From Dacryopinax spathularia (Eukaryota; Basidiomycota; Dacrymycetes; Dacrymycetales; Dacrymycetaceae): DNA of 64,000 bases. The stretch covers positions 2,046,001 through 2,110,000 of the forward strand of contig JBBPFI010000004.1 of assembly GCA_037974965.1 (NCBI GenBank), read 5' to 3'. Shown here piece after piece: positions 49,319 to 60,356 of the stretch (positions are counted from its first letter, which is position 1; the number at the start of each line of letters is the position of its first letter). Position numbers and translations under genes: made by a program. Under the pieces are notes generated by a model. It saw nothing but the letters and a program-made list of their open reading frames with translations, was not told the DNA's origin and did not search any database.

Positions 49319-50295
49319 ATGTCGTCCCTCTTCGCAGATTGGAGGACGGACTTCTCAGCCGCGGCCTTCGAGTTCATCGGCACGGTCACCTTCCTCCTCC
49401 TCGGCCTCGGGCCAATCCAAGCCGTAGGGATATCCAAGTCCCAGTACCCCACATCGGCAGGCGTCGACGCAGGCCCAACGCCGCCCTTCTCCATCGACCA
49501 GATGCTGTATATCGCCGCCGGCCTGGGATTTGGCCTGCTTGTCTCGGCATGGCTGTTTTATAGGGTTACTGGTGGCTTGTTTAATCCGAATATCTCGACG
49601 GCGCTGTTTGTCTGTGGCGTGATTGGTCCGCTGAGATGGGTGAGCTACTGCGTCGCGCAGATGGTGGGTGCGATCGTCGCTAGTGCGATCCTGAAGGGGC
49701 TCATGCCTGGTCCGCTTTCTATCGGGTGCGTCTGATGGGATGCCGCGTTGGAGTTCTCAACGCTGACGAGGCAGTAGGACGGCCCCGGCATCAGGAGTGA
49801 ATCGTGCGCAAGCGGTGTTTATCGAGATGTTCATGACGTGCTTCGTGCGTACCCACACCACTCCTCACCCTCAACCCAAGCTAACATTGCCTGCAGTTGA
49901 CACTGGCCGTGCTCATGCTCGCAGTCGAGAAACACAAAACGACCCCCATCGCCCCCATCGGCGTCGGCCTCACCCTCTTCGCCTGCGAGTTATGGGCCGT
50001 CAACCTCACAGGCGGGAGCCTGAACACGGCCCGCTCGTTCGGCCCCGCTGTGATCTCCGGCTTCCAGAACTCGCACTGGATCTACTGGCTGGGCCCGACG
50101 CTCGGGGCTGGTCTTGCCGTCAGTGAGTCGCTATTCCATATCTGGTGGGGAGGAAGGATGCTGGTGCTAATGGAGGACACAGTCATCTACCTCGCTGCGA
50201 AACGGTCCGCATACTGGACGCTCGCTCCCGATCAAGATACGCAGAATATGAAGAAATCGCCCGACCCCGTTAAGCGGATGGAGCAGATTGCCTGA
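49319..50295 (+). CDS. Aquaporin (MIP family), copy 2, atypical NPA boxes
   Basis: Tandem paralog of the gene upstream. Four exons, 49319-49725, 49778-49844, 49897-50122 and 50183-50295, give 270 aa; the first three exons have exactly the same lengths as in copy 1. The boxes are again NPN (loop B) and NTA (loop E), followed by RSFGPAVISGFQNSHWIYWL. The proteins are near-identical through the second half (LTLAVLMLAVEKHKTTPIAP) and differ mainly at the ends and in helix 1-2, while intron sequences differ. This points to a fairly recent duplication with purifying selection. The C-terminus (DTQNMKKSPDPVKRMEQIA) is short and cytosolic. Confidence 0.92.
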
Positions 50296-50805
50296 ATAGA
50301 CCATGACCCTACTGTGGGTGAAGACAACGAACCCATGATCCCCAAGCAGTGATAGAACACACCTTTGATAGGCCAGCAGGCCACGCATTCTGTATCTGTA
50401 GGTTCCATACTCCGCGTCGGACAATTTCGCGAGATTCCATACTCACTGTTAGCTAATAACGTTGCCAGCAATTGATGATAGTATAATAAGCGCCCGTTGG
50501 CGCGTGACCCAAACCATTCATATGGAAACGTCTTTGTGGTATGTTGCCGCAATGAGGACGGCAGCCAAGCGATTCCGCCCGCCTCCAATACGGTGTCAGG
50601 GTATCATCAATCAATCTGATGCACCTATCGTCTATCATCTCAGTTCTGTCCCTGTATGCCTGCTGGCCACCCCTCACCCCTTTCGTGTGCTGTCCGGATC
50701 TCATACACGATTCCCCTTTCCTTCTTCTTACTTTATAGACCATAGACGGGCTCTTGCTACTTTATACATATTCTGGACGGACGTTCATTTCCATAGAGAG
50801 CGGCA
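50296..50805. other. Intergenic, promoter of PQ-loop gene
   Basis: A 510 bp gap between aquaporin copy 2 and the PQ-loop gene. It holds the trailer of one and the promoter of the other. Nothing further is seen. Confidence 0.55.
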
Positions 50806-52420
50806 ATGCCGCTCACACTCTCCGATGTCCTCGGCTACGCCTCCATCCTATCATGGCTCTTCGCACAGTTCCCGTATGTCCATCTGCAAGCCGGTGATGG
50901 GTGTCGTTCCTGACATGCTATTCAGACAATTGATCACGAATTGGCAGCTGCAGAGTGCGGAAGGACTGGCACTTCCGTTTCTTGTTAACTGGTTGTTTGG
51001 TGAGTGACTCGACCGGGAGAGCAGGGGACGCGTCGTTGACGCCTTGCCACGCTAGGCGATCTAACCAACCTCGTTGGTATGCTCAGCTCCTTTCTAATGA
51101 TGGCAATAGGGTTAACATGTCCTTCAGGCTGCATCTTGACGCACCAACTCCCATTCCAGACCTACCTCGCGCTCTACTTCACCTTCGTGGACGTCTGCCT
51201 CCTGGGCCAATACGCCTACTACACCCCCTTCTCGCGCTTCTTCCTTCCTCCCCCCACCCAGCTCCCCTCTACACCGGGATACGGCTATTCCTCCCTGCCC
51301 CGATCAGCGAGCAGATCCGTCGCGCCGCGCACGCGGAGCAAGAGTGTGGGGATGGAGATTGAGCGCGGGCTGAGGCGGTTAAGTCTGCTGAGCGAACGGG
51401 CGGAAGAGGAGGCCGTTTTGCTCGAGACGGAGGAGCTGCACCAGAGCGGCGTTGCGTCTGCTGGCGGTGGTCACCGTGCGGATCGATCAGCGAGCAAGCA
51501 CAGGAACAGTAATGTCGGCGTGAGGAAGGCGGGGATGGTCTTCCTCGCTATTGGAGGTCTGTTCCAAGTCGGGTACCTGTCAACTCCTCGAACAACAGAC
51601 GCAGCACCCGTGGGACAAGTGCTAGGAGACTACGATGTCGATTCCGTGTTCTCTCCTTCGACGATGGTGAACGCATCAGCATCGTTGTCGACTCCAACCA
51701 TGCACCAGCTCTCGTTCGCTCCCGATAAGGACACTGATACCGAACGCATCATCGGCCGGATCTCGGCTTGGACATGCACGACGCTCTACCTCACCTCCCG
51801 CTTACCTCAGATATGGAAGAACGTGAGTCCCACTTCCACTTCCGCCCGCACAACTTACCCCTTCATTGCGTGCTGATCGTCTCTTTCATCTGCAGTTCGT
51901 ACGCAAATCCGTCGAGGTCCGTAATATTCTCCAGCACGGCGTCGCTTCGGAGATCTGACCACGAACAACAGGGCCTATCAATGTCCCTCTTCATCTTCGC
52001 CTTTCTCGGAAACTTGCTCTACGTCCTCTCCATCCTCGCCTCCCCGAACGCCCACGGCCCGGGAGCGCGAGCATTCCTGATCGAGTCCATCCCGTGCGTC
52101 CTGCTCCTACCACCACCACCACCTCTGTCTTCCTCAGCGGCTAACGTGAATGTGAATGTGAATGCAGGTATTTACTGGGGAGCGGCGGCGTCCTTTTGTT
52201 TGACGTGACGATCGTCCTCCAAGGCCGGATATACAAAGATCGCCCCCCGCTCGACTACTTGGATGGAAGGGAAGACCGTTTAGACGAGGAAGAAGACAGC
52301 AGGGGACGGAGTCGCGAGCGACGGGCTTCTGCGCCGGAGGAGGAGGATGGACTGTTAGGTTCGACCGAGCCGATGGGGACGTATAACACCGTCGGGCCTG
52401 CGGGGGAGCGGCCGGGGTAG
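50806..52420 (+). CDS. PQ-loop repeat membrane protein (vacuolar amino-acid transporter-like)
   Basis: Seven-helix protein of the PQ-loop/cystinosin group, likely exporting basic amino acids from the vacuole (yeast Ypq-like). Seven exons: 50806-50873, 50926-50999, 51056-51076 (21 nt), 51128-51822, 51896-51916 (21 nt), 51972-52093 and 52168-52420, giving 417 aa. First PQ-loop region: ILSWLFAQFPQLITNWQL with LALPFLVNWLFGDLTNLVGC and ILTHQLPFQTYLALYFTFVD. Second: TLYLTSRLPQIWKNFVRKSV with GLSMSLFIFAFLGNLLYVLS. The loop between the halves is long (~190 residues), Ser/Arg-rich and probably regulatory. The C-terminal tail is acidic. The two micro-exons each encode conserved residues, so they are unlikely to be mis-splices. 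Confidence 0.9.
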
Positions 52421-52764
52421 GCTGATTCGGACCGAGAGAGTCTGATCGCTTTCCCTGGCCATATTTATCCATCCGGTTGCGGGTTCTTACCCCGATCTGT
52501 ATCATTAGAGCTGTCATACCTAGCAGATGTACAATCGTGGCTGGCGAATACCCAAATCACACTTTTGGGGACGTTACAGCAGGCCCGCTTTGTGCGCACC
52601 AAGGAGGGGCAAATGTAGACGGAAGATGCTTTTGGAAGGACTGCGTTTGATGGGAAAGGACATATATTCTCGTTGTGTGACTGACGGCGCAGACCATCAT
52701 TTCCCATCCCAAGCCTGCTGGCTTGCCCTCAGCCGCGACCGATTCTAGGACAGCTTCAGCCCGC
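52421..52764. other. Convergent 3' region, PQ-loop gene / CVNH gene
   Basis: A 344 bp gap between facing stop codons; only trailers and polyadenylation signals are expected. Nothing else is seen. Confidence 0.55.
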
Positions 52765-54430
52765 CTAGGCCACCTGTCTTCCCTCCAGTAACTGCCGGAG
52801 GCCGGCATTAGCACCAGCCAACTCCTCTATTTTCTTCGCATCCAGCACCAGTTTGCCCAGCTCGGTATCATACTTCATCCTCAACAACACGTTCTCGATC
52901 CTGCCCAAAGTGAAGAGAATACTGAGCGCAGCGGCGAACGCGGCGTGCGCTGCTGTCCGCTGCGCATGCAAAGTCGCTTGGAGCTGTTTTGAAGAGTCCT
53001 TCAGGGCTTGCAGGCGCACGCGGAGACCTCTGATAGTGTCGATTTGAACGCTGGCAACGCTCGCCTTCATCTCGCTGACGAGCTGCTCAGCTCGGGCAGT
53101 GAGGATCTCCTTCGGGATCTCCTCCATCCGTCGAGTTTCTCTGTCCAGCTGACTGGGAACGAAGCGTCAGAATTCTGCCAGGACCTCAGTAGTGGCCCAC
53201 TTACTCCACTGCGTCAGAGGCGAATAAGCCCACGAACTGCCGGTTTAAAGGGATCTTCGAGAGCGTGTAGCGTGTGTTATAGTCGCTGTTCTCGATCCTC
53301 TCCTTCTCCCTCCGGAGACGGTCTTGTCGGTCCTGTGCGTCGCGCCAATCGCGATGGGCTTTCTCGTTGGCTTCGTTGGCTGTACGTTCTGCAGCGTCCA
53401 GTGCCTGGTCGTTCACCCCTGCTTCAGCCTGGAGGCGTTCCACAGCCCCGGTCTGGCTGACAATCTCCACCTCAAGATTGCCTAATGCCGCGACGGATTT
53501 ACCTTCCGATTCCATGATCTGTGAAAAACCAATCAGTACATACGGTATTGCCCCCGGGATGATTCACTTACGCTGCTAGCCAAGGCTTTACCTCGCTCAA
53601 TGAGCGATTGTGCTTCAGAAAGCGTTTGGGGGCAGGCAACGCTATTCGCAGCAGAATCGTCTACGTCCAAGTCCTACACTGACGGTCAGTTTGCTTGCGA
53701 CTCGCTTTGAATGCGAATGACGTACACTCGCTAGTTGCACGAGTTTGTCTTCCGTCATGGTCGAGACCACCTTCTCCCCCTGCTTTTCTGACGATGTGAT
53801 AGCTGCCGAAATCAAGGAATGATCCTCGCCGCAGAGATGGGGATCCTCCAGCAGATGGAACAGCCCGCGAAGGAGCCCTGCTGCAGTCGCACAGGGCGCA
53901 CTCAGATTATTGCGCATCTCCGAGCGAAGGGATGCTGCTTTAGCTGCTAGCGTCGGGGCCTTCTCATGGAGCGTCTTGCTCCTCTCCTCGAAGTTGGCTA
54001 CCGTACGGACGTAAGTCGTAAATGGCTCGCTAGGATCTTCGTGGATTCCGACACCTGCGAGGACTGCGCCATCTCTACGATATCTGGTAAGCAGCATATT
54101 TGGTCTAGGCCAAGATGCTCACCTGTAGAACTCGAGATTGCCGTTCATGTTGGAAACGTAACGGTTAAGGTCCAACGAGCTCGGACAGTGGCGGCCATCA
54201 GGGGCGTAGCAGGTAGCATACAGAATTCCGTTCTCATAGCGAATGTCGCACGCCGATGCCTTGAATCCTCCGCCGTTCGGATCGAGACGACCACAGTTAT
54301 TCGATATGCAATTATTGAGGTCTAGGAAAGAAGGCGTGGCGATCTGGTACGAGTACGCGACCGTACAAGTGCCTTTAAGGATCGTCCCGTGGATGAGCGA
54401 GATGTCGCGAGTCGTGGCAAGGAAGGCCAT
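52765..54430 (-). CDS. Cyanovirin-N-homology lectin domain fused to a long helical region
   Basis: Five exons, 54430-54123, 54083-53726, 53673-53572, 53518-53205 and 53152-52765, give 489 aa. Residues ~8-103 form a complete CVNH domain, a glycan-binding lectin fold: two repeats, each with a cysteine strand and a LDLN motif (SFLDLNNCISNNCGRLD and SSLDLNRYVSNMNGNLEF), cysteine pairs as in the family. The remaining ~385 residues are almost all alpha-helical with heptad-like charge (LDAAERTANEANEKAHRDWR, QDRQDRLRREKERIE) and one mildly hydrophobic stretch (AAFAAALSILFTLGRIE). No signal peptide is seen, so a cytosolic site or unconventional release is likely. Intron 1 is only 39 bp. I do not recognise the helical part. 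Confidence 0.8.
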
Positions 54431-54965
54431 CGTTGGCTGGATCGTAGGTGGAGTGGCGTTGAGGCCAGACAGAGAAATGCCGGGTTATATGGGCACATGT
54501 CCGCAAATCAATCGCATACCAGTCAAGGTCAGATGTCGCAGACAAGCGGTCCTACTACCAGTGGCCTTTCTAAAGGCGCATCTGCGAAACAAGAAACCGC
54601 AATAGCCGGCGATAGGTGATCCGTCGAGAGCACGTTTAAGCCATTGTGTCACCCAGTTGGTTAACGGCGGAGGAGATCGGTCAAAGGGGGCCGCAATCCA
54701 CAGCTGTTCCCGTCGGAACCGGCAGCTCCCAGCAGCCCGAGGCCGAGCCAATGAGAGATACAGCCAGATGAGATGAGGAGAGGAAAGGCACTGCGATGTA
54801 CCCGAGATCGGACAACAGGTTGACCGGAAAGGGTGCCCTGCGGCGCCCCACAGCTACGTGGGGGCGGCTTCTGTCAGCCGTTCAGAGCAAGCAGACCCCT
54901 TTCCAGATACCATGCGATCTGCGGCCGCCAGATGACCCTTACCCCTCCAGCCATCAGGAGGCACG
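54431..54965. other. Spacer between the CVNH gene and the LTR element
   Basis: A 535 bp stretch, half of the original intergenic region that the retroelement split. It must carry the CVNH gene promoter. It ends with the 5 bp GCACG target site (54961-54965). No gene is seen. Confidence 0.55.
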
Positions 54966-55366
54966 TGATGCGGATATGCGCAGAAACGCGCGCACTACCC
55001 TAGCGCTTAGTCAGCGGAAGCAAATACGTGCTAAGTGCGCACCTAGAACTACATCCAATCTTTACTCTTGACATCCACCTTCTGACTGGTTGATACGTGC
55101 TCCTGCATGAGTCCCAGTTGATTATATTATCCTCAAGAGAAACCAGCAATCACTACCTACGGTAGAAACGGGCTTTGCCTGATCTATTAGTAGAGGACGT
55201 CCACGGGCACTGCCTGAGACGTCTCGACCTGGTCCCTTGCCATATTAGGCAATCCTTCCACTCTTACCACTTGTTGCCTTCACTACCTCGTCCTACCCAG
55301 AACTCACCGGCTATTCCGCACTTGACACACGCCTACGGGCACATCCATAACCCGCATCCTGCATCA
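54966..55366 (+). repeat. Left LTR of the copia element
   Basis: Begins TGATGCGG and ends CATCA; matches the right LTR over 401 bp without a difference I can see. Small frames inside it are not genes. Confidence 0.93.
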
Positions 55367-55370
55367 GGTT

Positions 55371-58300
55371 ATGAGCCCTGATCCTCTCGCCGACATGCCT
55401 TCTACCGACTTTAAAGATCTGAAGGTCAAGCAACTCCGTGACGATGGCTCGAACTGGACGACATGGAAGGACATCATGATGACGGCCTTCCAGCGCCGCA
55501 AGCTGATGCGTCACCTCAACGGCACTGCTCGACGGCCCTCAACCTACGTACTTGTAGATGGCAAATGGCGCGAACAACTGCCTGCTATCAGCCAACCTTC
55601 TGCAACTACGACCATCAACCCCGCACAACCGGCACAAGCCTTGGGTGCCCCAAGCACGGCAGATTCGGGAGGTGCGAATGGAGAGGATGGAATAAGAGTT
55701 GAGAGGGGCCTAGGCAAAGAGTTGTCGGAAGAGGAGATGGAAAAGCTGGACGAGAAGATGGAGGACTATGAGGCGAACGAGGCAACCATCCGGGAAATCG
55801 TCTATCAGACGATCAGCCCAACAACGCTCATCCAAGTTCGAGATGCAACAACGGCATACCAGCTCTGGCAGAAGATAACAGCAATGCATGAGAACAAGGG
55901 CTTCGACGTACGCTCTACTCTGCACCGACGAATGATGGATCTCCGCTGTGGCAACAATCAGTCCCCACATGAGACCATTGCCGAACTTGCCAACTACCGT
56001 GACCGTCTAGCCCAAATGGGTGAAGCCATTGACGATGACACCTTCACCAACCGCATTCGCATTGCACACCCTTCCTACAGGGATGCAATACGCCAACTCG
56101 AGAACGCTATACGCGCAGTCCAGCCAACAAACCCCAACACACGTCTCACCAGCGGGATGGTCATGTCCACCATCTATGACGAATACGACCGCCGCACCTC
56201 AGAGCAGGAAGCGGACAAGGTCCAGTCCAACGCTGCATTGGGAGCGGAAGTACGGGGCAAGGCAAAGGGCAAGGGTGGCGGAAGCCGCAAGAAAGGGGGA
56301 AAGCCCCAGTCAAAGTCAAACAAGCACTGTTCGAACTGCGACAGAGATGGGCATGTCTATGAAGACTGCTGGGCCCCTGGAGGACCCAAGGAGGATGACA
56401 ACCCCTGGAAGAAGCGTCAAAAGCAGAAAGGCAAAACCGCTGCCTCTGCTGACAACAGCAACGGGTCCACCGTCAACAACAAGGCCCTCGCTATCACTGC
56501 ACCGTCTCTCTATGAAGAGCAGACAGCAGCTGCAGCCCAGACAGGCAAGCCGTACTATGGTGTGATCCTGGATTCTGGAGCCAGCATCCATATCTGCCCC
56601 GACCGCGCAAAGTTCATCACGTATGAACCTATTAAGGCGATCCCAATCACGTCAGCTGAAGGATCTTCATTTGCGGCAATCGGTCAAGGAGATGTTACAC
56701 TCAGCCTTCCCATGGGTAAAGGCAAGAGCATGCCCGTAACGCTGAAGAATGCCCTACACACACCTGGCACGGCATACAGCATGATCTCAGTGCCAACGCT
56801 TGACGCCAAAGGGTTCAAGACAGTAACTGAAGATGGCCTCTGTACGTTATACACGCCTAGACCTGAACGGGAGGTCATCGGCCGCATTCCTTTGAAGAAC
56901 GGCCTCTATCGAGTGGCACCTGGTTACACCATCCAGCCCACCCGTACCGTAGCCACCATGGCCCAGCGTACTCTCACCATCATGGAGGCGCACAAGATCC
57001 TTGGCCATATTGGCATCTCCACCATCAAGGAGATGATCTCCACCGGCGCTACGCAAGGTCTCAACATAGACCTCAACTCCCCTGTCACACCTTGTGATGA
57101 CTGCATGGCATCCAAGGCTATTCGCCTGCCATTCCCAAAGACCAGCAAGCACACCCGTGCAACCCGTTGTGGTGGCAAGGTCAATGCAGACCTATGGGGA
57201 CCACACTCGGTCACTTCTCTTGGAGGATCACGGTACATGCACGTACTCGTTGATTCCTACAGTCGTGAAGTATGGGTAGACTTCCTTGCCAAGAAGTCAG
57301 ATGCCTTCAAGTCATACAAGAACTACGAGGCCTGGCTCATTATGCACCGCAACGAGAAGGGCATAGCCATCCTTGGCTCTGACCGCGGTGGTGAATACCT
57401 CTCAGACGTCTTCCGAGAGCATACGGCAAGCAAGGGCACTCTACGGCACCTCACTACGCATGACTCACCCCAATCCAATGGAGCGGCTGAAGTCATGAAC
57501 CGTATCCTCATCTCAGATATGCGTTGCCTGCTGAGATCAGCCCGCCTACCCAACTTCCTTTGGGCCGAAGCAATTCATCATGCAGCATATCTCCGCAACC
57601 GTACGACAACCTCCCACCTTCCCCGCGGCACTACACCATATGAGGTGGCCACCGGCAAGAAACCCAGCCTAACCGGCATGCTGCCTTTCGGCGCCAAAGT
57701 CTGGGTCAAGAACCTCGAAGCCCACAAGACGGAATCGCAAGCCATTGAGGGCCACTTCCTTGGCTTTGACGATGAATCCAAGGGCTATCGTATCTACTGG
57801 CCAGCAAAGCGGTCAATCACTGTGGAACGGGACATCTACCCTACACGTGATGCGCTGCTGGATCCTCTGGTCGAACCCATGACGCTTGAGGGAGGGAACA
57901 CGGATGATGAAGAAACGGTCAATCTGCCAGACTTCGACCAAGCAGACCGGCAGCCCCAGCACACTGCACCACCTACACCTCCAACAACGCCTCCTGAGCC
58001 ACGTCTCACAGAAGAGCATGAGCTATCTCCCTTCACAACACCACCAGCCAGCACAAGAGCAAACTCGCCTGTGCAAGAACTGCCTCACCAACAAGACGAT
58101 CACCTCCAACCACCGGACAATAACCTTGGCCGCGGTAAACGTGTCCAGCATCAACCTGGTCACTACCGTCGACTTGCCACAGGTGCAGTTGCAGCACTGT
58201 CCGAAGATGCACTGCTATCAATGCTCGCACCATCTGGCTTTGAAGTATCAACAGGGTATGAGGAATTTGCGCTCACTGCCAACTTCGGTGGCGAGCCAAA

Positions 58301-59927
58301 TACACTCAATGAGGCACTGGCACAGCCTAATGGCGAAGGAGAGAAATGGCGTGAAGGCGTGAAAGCAGAGCTGGAGCAAATTGAGAAGCTCAACACGTGG
58401 ACAGTTGTTGAAGCACCTCCTGGCACCAACATCGTTGGCAGTCGCTATGCACTCCGCATCAAGCGAGATGAGACTGGCAAGCCAGTCAAGTACAAGGCAC
58501 GCCTGGTTGCAAGGGGCTTTACGCAAAGACACGGTGTTGACTACTATGACACATATGCACCGGTCATCAAGCCCACTACCCATCGGGTACTACTGTCTAT
58601 GGGTGCAATACGAGGAGATGCAATCACACAAGCAGACGTGAAGAACGCCTACCTCAACGCCCCTATGACTGAAGACGTCTACATGGAACTACCTCCACGC
58701 TATGAGGAGTTCAATCCAGACTTTGCGAAAGCAAGCAAGAGCCGTACTGGTAGACGACTGGTTGCAAAACTCAACAAAGGGCTCTACGGCACCAAGCAAG
58801 GTGGTCGTCTCTGGTATCAACATCTGAAGAAGACGTTCATCGCTCTCGGCTTCAAGGTCTGTGATGCAGACACTGCCGTCTTCTACAAGTTCAACAGTGG
58901 CAAGCACATCATCGTTGGTGTTGCTACAGACGACTTCACCATTGTCTCCCCTGACAAGGCTCTCATTAGCCAGTTCATCAACGACATGAACAAAAGCTTT
59001 GAGCTAGTCAACCTCGGCGATATTAACTGGTTGCTTGGGATCCACATAACCCGCAACATGACAGCACGCACTATAACGCTCAGTCAGAGGACATACCTGG
59101 AGGATATCATTGGACGCATGGGACTTGAGAATGCCTCACATGTCACCACGCCAATGGAACCAGGATCCGATCTCAGCTACGAGTCTGCTGCTCTATCGCC
59201 TGTGCTGCTCAATGACACAGAGCATGCACACTACCGTTTTGGCCTTGGCGCACTTATGTATGCCGCCATTATGACAAGGCCCGATATCCAATATGCGGTA
59301 ACATTCCTTTCACAATTCTTGGAGAAGCCACATACCACGCACATGAAGGCTCTCACTCGTATATTCCGGTACCTGAAAGGCACTCTCAACCACTCTTTAA
59401 TTCTTGGCAGTAATACTGGTAACGGCAATACCCTTATTGGCTACTCCGACTCAGACTGGGCCAGTCAAGCCCATCGTCATTCTATCTCTGGCTACACTTT
59501 CTTCATTGGCAACGGCACTGTCTCCTGGAGCTCTAAGAAGCAGCCTATCATTGCGCTCTCTAGCACCGAAGCGGAGTACATCGCCCTCACGCATGCAAGC
59601 AAGGAGCTCATCTGGCTTCGCAAGCTCATGCACGAGCTATACCCAGCCAACAAAGAAAATGTTGCCACCACACTCTTTTGCGACAACCAAGGTGCTATCG
59701 TCTTGTCCAAGGATGCAACTTACCATGCAAGGACGAAGCATATATCAGTCCGTTTTCACTACATTCGACAAATCGTTGATTCTGAAGAAGCAACTATCGT
59801 CTACTGCCATACTGACAACATGGTTGCGGATACTCTCACCAAGTCACTGACTCGCGTCAAGTTCGAGAAGTTCAGGACAATGCTTGGAGTAAGGGAGGGC
59901 AATCTGGTAAGGCGTAGGGATGGTTAA
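55371..59927 (+). CDS. Copia gag-pol polyprotein
   Basis: Single frame of 1518 codons, starting four bases inside the left LTR. Parts in order: Gag, a CCHC zinc knuckle (CSNCDRDGHVYEDC), aspartic protease (ILDSGASIHI), a pre-integrase zinc region, integrase, a variable acidic/proline-rich linker, reverse transcriptase and RNase H. Integrase before reverse transcriptase is the Ty1/copia order. Gag and Pol share one frame, as in several copia lineages. It is on the opposite strand to the CVNH gene. Confidence 0.95.
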   Translation: MSPDPLADMPSTDFKDLKVKQLRDDGSNWTTWKDIMMTAFQRRKLMRHLNGTARRPSTYVLVDGKWREQLPAISQPSATTTINPAQPAQALGAPSTADSGGANGEDGIRVERGLGKELSEEEMEKLDEKMEDYEANEATIREIVYQTISPTTLIQVRDATTAYQLWQKITAMHENKGFDVRSTLHRRMMDLRCGNNQSPHETIAELANYRDRLAQMGEAIDDDTFTNRIRIAHPSYRDAIRQLENAIRAVQPTNPNTRLTSGMVMSTIYDEYDRRTSEQEADKVQSNAALGAEVRGKAKGKGGGSRKKGGKPQSKSNKHCSNCDRDGHVYEDCWAPGGPKEDDNPWKKRQKQKGKTAASADNSNGSTVNNKALAITAPSLYEEQTAAAAQTGKPYYGVILDSGASIHICPDRAKFITYEPIKAIPITSAEGSSFAAIGQGDVTLSLPMGKGKSMPVTLKNALHTPGTAYSMISVPTLDAKGFKTVTEDGLCTLYTPRPEREVIGRIPLKNGLYRVAPGYTIQPTRTVATMAQRTLTIMEAHKILGHIGISTIKEMISTGATQGLNIDLNSPVTPCDDCMASKAIRLPFPKTSKHTRATRCGGKVNADLWGPHSVTSLGGSRYMHVLVDSYSREVWVDFLAKKSDAFKSYKNYEAWLIMHRNEKGIAILGSDRGGEYLSDVFREHTASKGTLRHLTTHDSPQSNGAAEVMNRILISDMRCLLRSARLPNFLWAEAIHHAAYLRNRTTTSHLPRGTTPYEVATGKKPSLTGMLPFGAKVWVKNLEAHKTESQAIEGHFLGFDDESKGYRIYWPAKRSITVERDIYPTRDALLDPLVEPMTLEGGNTDDEETVNLPDFDQADRQPQHTAPPTPPTTPPEPRLTEEHELSPFTTPPASTRANSPVQELPHQQDDHLQPPDNNLGRGKRVQHQPGHYRRLATGAVAALSEDALLSMLAPSGFEVSTGYEEFALTANFGGEPNTLNEALAQPNGEGEKWREGVKAELEQIEKLNTWTVVEAPPGTNIVGSRYALRIKRDETGKPVKYKARLVARGFTQRHGVDYYDTYAPVIKPTTHRVLLSMGAIRGDAITQADVKNAYLNAPMTEDVYMELPPRYEEFNPDFAKASKSRTGRRLVAKLNKGLYGTKQGGRLWYQHLKKTFIALGFKVCDADTAVFYKFNSGKHIIVGVATDDFTIVSPDKALISQFINDMNKSFELVNLGDINWLLGIHITRNMTARTITLSQRTYLEDIIGRMGLENASHVTTPMEPGSDLSYESAALSPVLLNDTEHAHYRFGLGALMYAAIMTRPDIQYAVTFLSQFLEKPHTTHMKALTRIFRYLKGTLNHSLILGSNTGNGNTLIGYSDSDWASQAHRHSISGYTFFIGNGTVSWSSKKQPIIALSSTEAEYIALTHASKELIWLRKLMHELYPANKENVATTLFCDNQGAIVLSKDATYHARTKHISVRFHYIRQIVDSEEATIVYCHTDNMVADTLTKSLTRVKFEKFRTMLGVREGNLVRRRDG

Positions 59928-59955
59928 GGCTTCGGGTAGTACGTTCGAGGGAGGG

Positions 59956-60356
59956 TGATGCGGATATGCGCAGAAACGCGCGCACTACCCTAGCGCTTAG
60001 TCAGCGGAAGCAAATACGTGCTAAGTGCGCACCTAGAACTACATCCAATCTTTACTCTTGACATCCACCTTCTGACTGGTTGATACGTGCTCCTGCATGA
60101 GTCCCAGTTGATTATATTATCCTCAAGAGAAACCAGCAATCACTACCTACGGTAGAAACGGGCTTTGCCTGATCTATTAGTAGAGGACGTCCACGGGCAC
60201 TGCCTGAGACGTCTCGACCTGGTCCCTTGCCATATTAGGCAATCCTTCCACTCTTACCACTTGTTGCCTTCACTACCTCGTCCTACCCAGAACTCACCGG
60301 CTATTCCGCACTTGACACACGCCTACGGGCACATCCATAACCCGCATCCTGCATCA
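59956..60356 (+). repeat. Right LTR of the copia element
   Basis: Same 401 bp sequence as the left LTR, followed directly by the second GCACG target copy. Confidence 0.93.

Larger units (their letters stand above)
54966..60356 (+). mobile_element. Ty1/copia LTR retrotransposon, looks whole and young
   Basis: A 5391 bp element with TG...CA ends, two 401 bp LTRs that look identical by eye, and a 5 bp target duplication GCACG (54961-54965 and 60357-60361). The primer-binding site just inside the left LTR starts GGTTATGAGCCC, complementary to the anticodon region of a methionine tRNA, the half-tRNA priming known from copia elements. A purine-rich tract (GAGGGAGGG) precedes the right LTR. One long gag-pol frame fills the interior. 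LTR identity points to a very recent insertion. Confidence 0.95.

Noticed and set aside
55175-55381. A 68-codon frame repeated at 60165
   Set aside because: It is LTR sequence, identical in both LTRs, not a gene.
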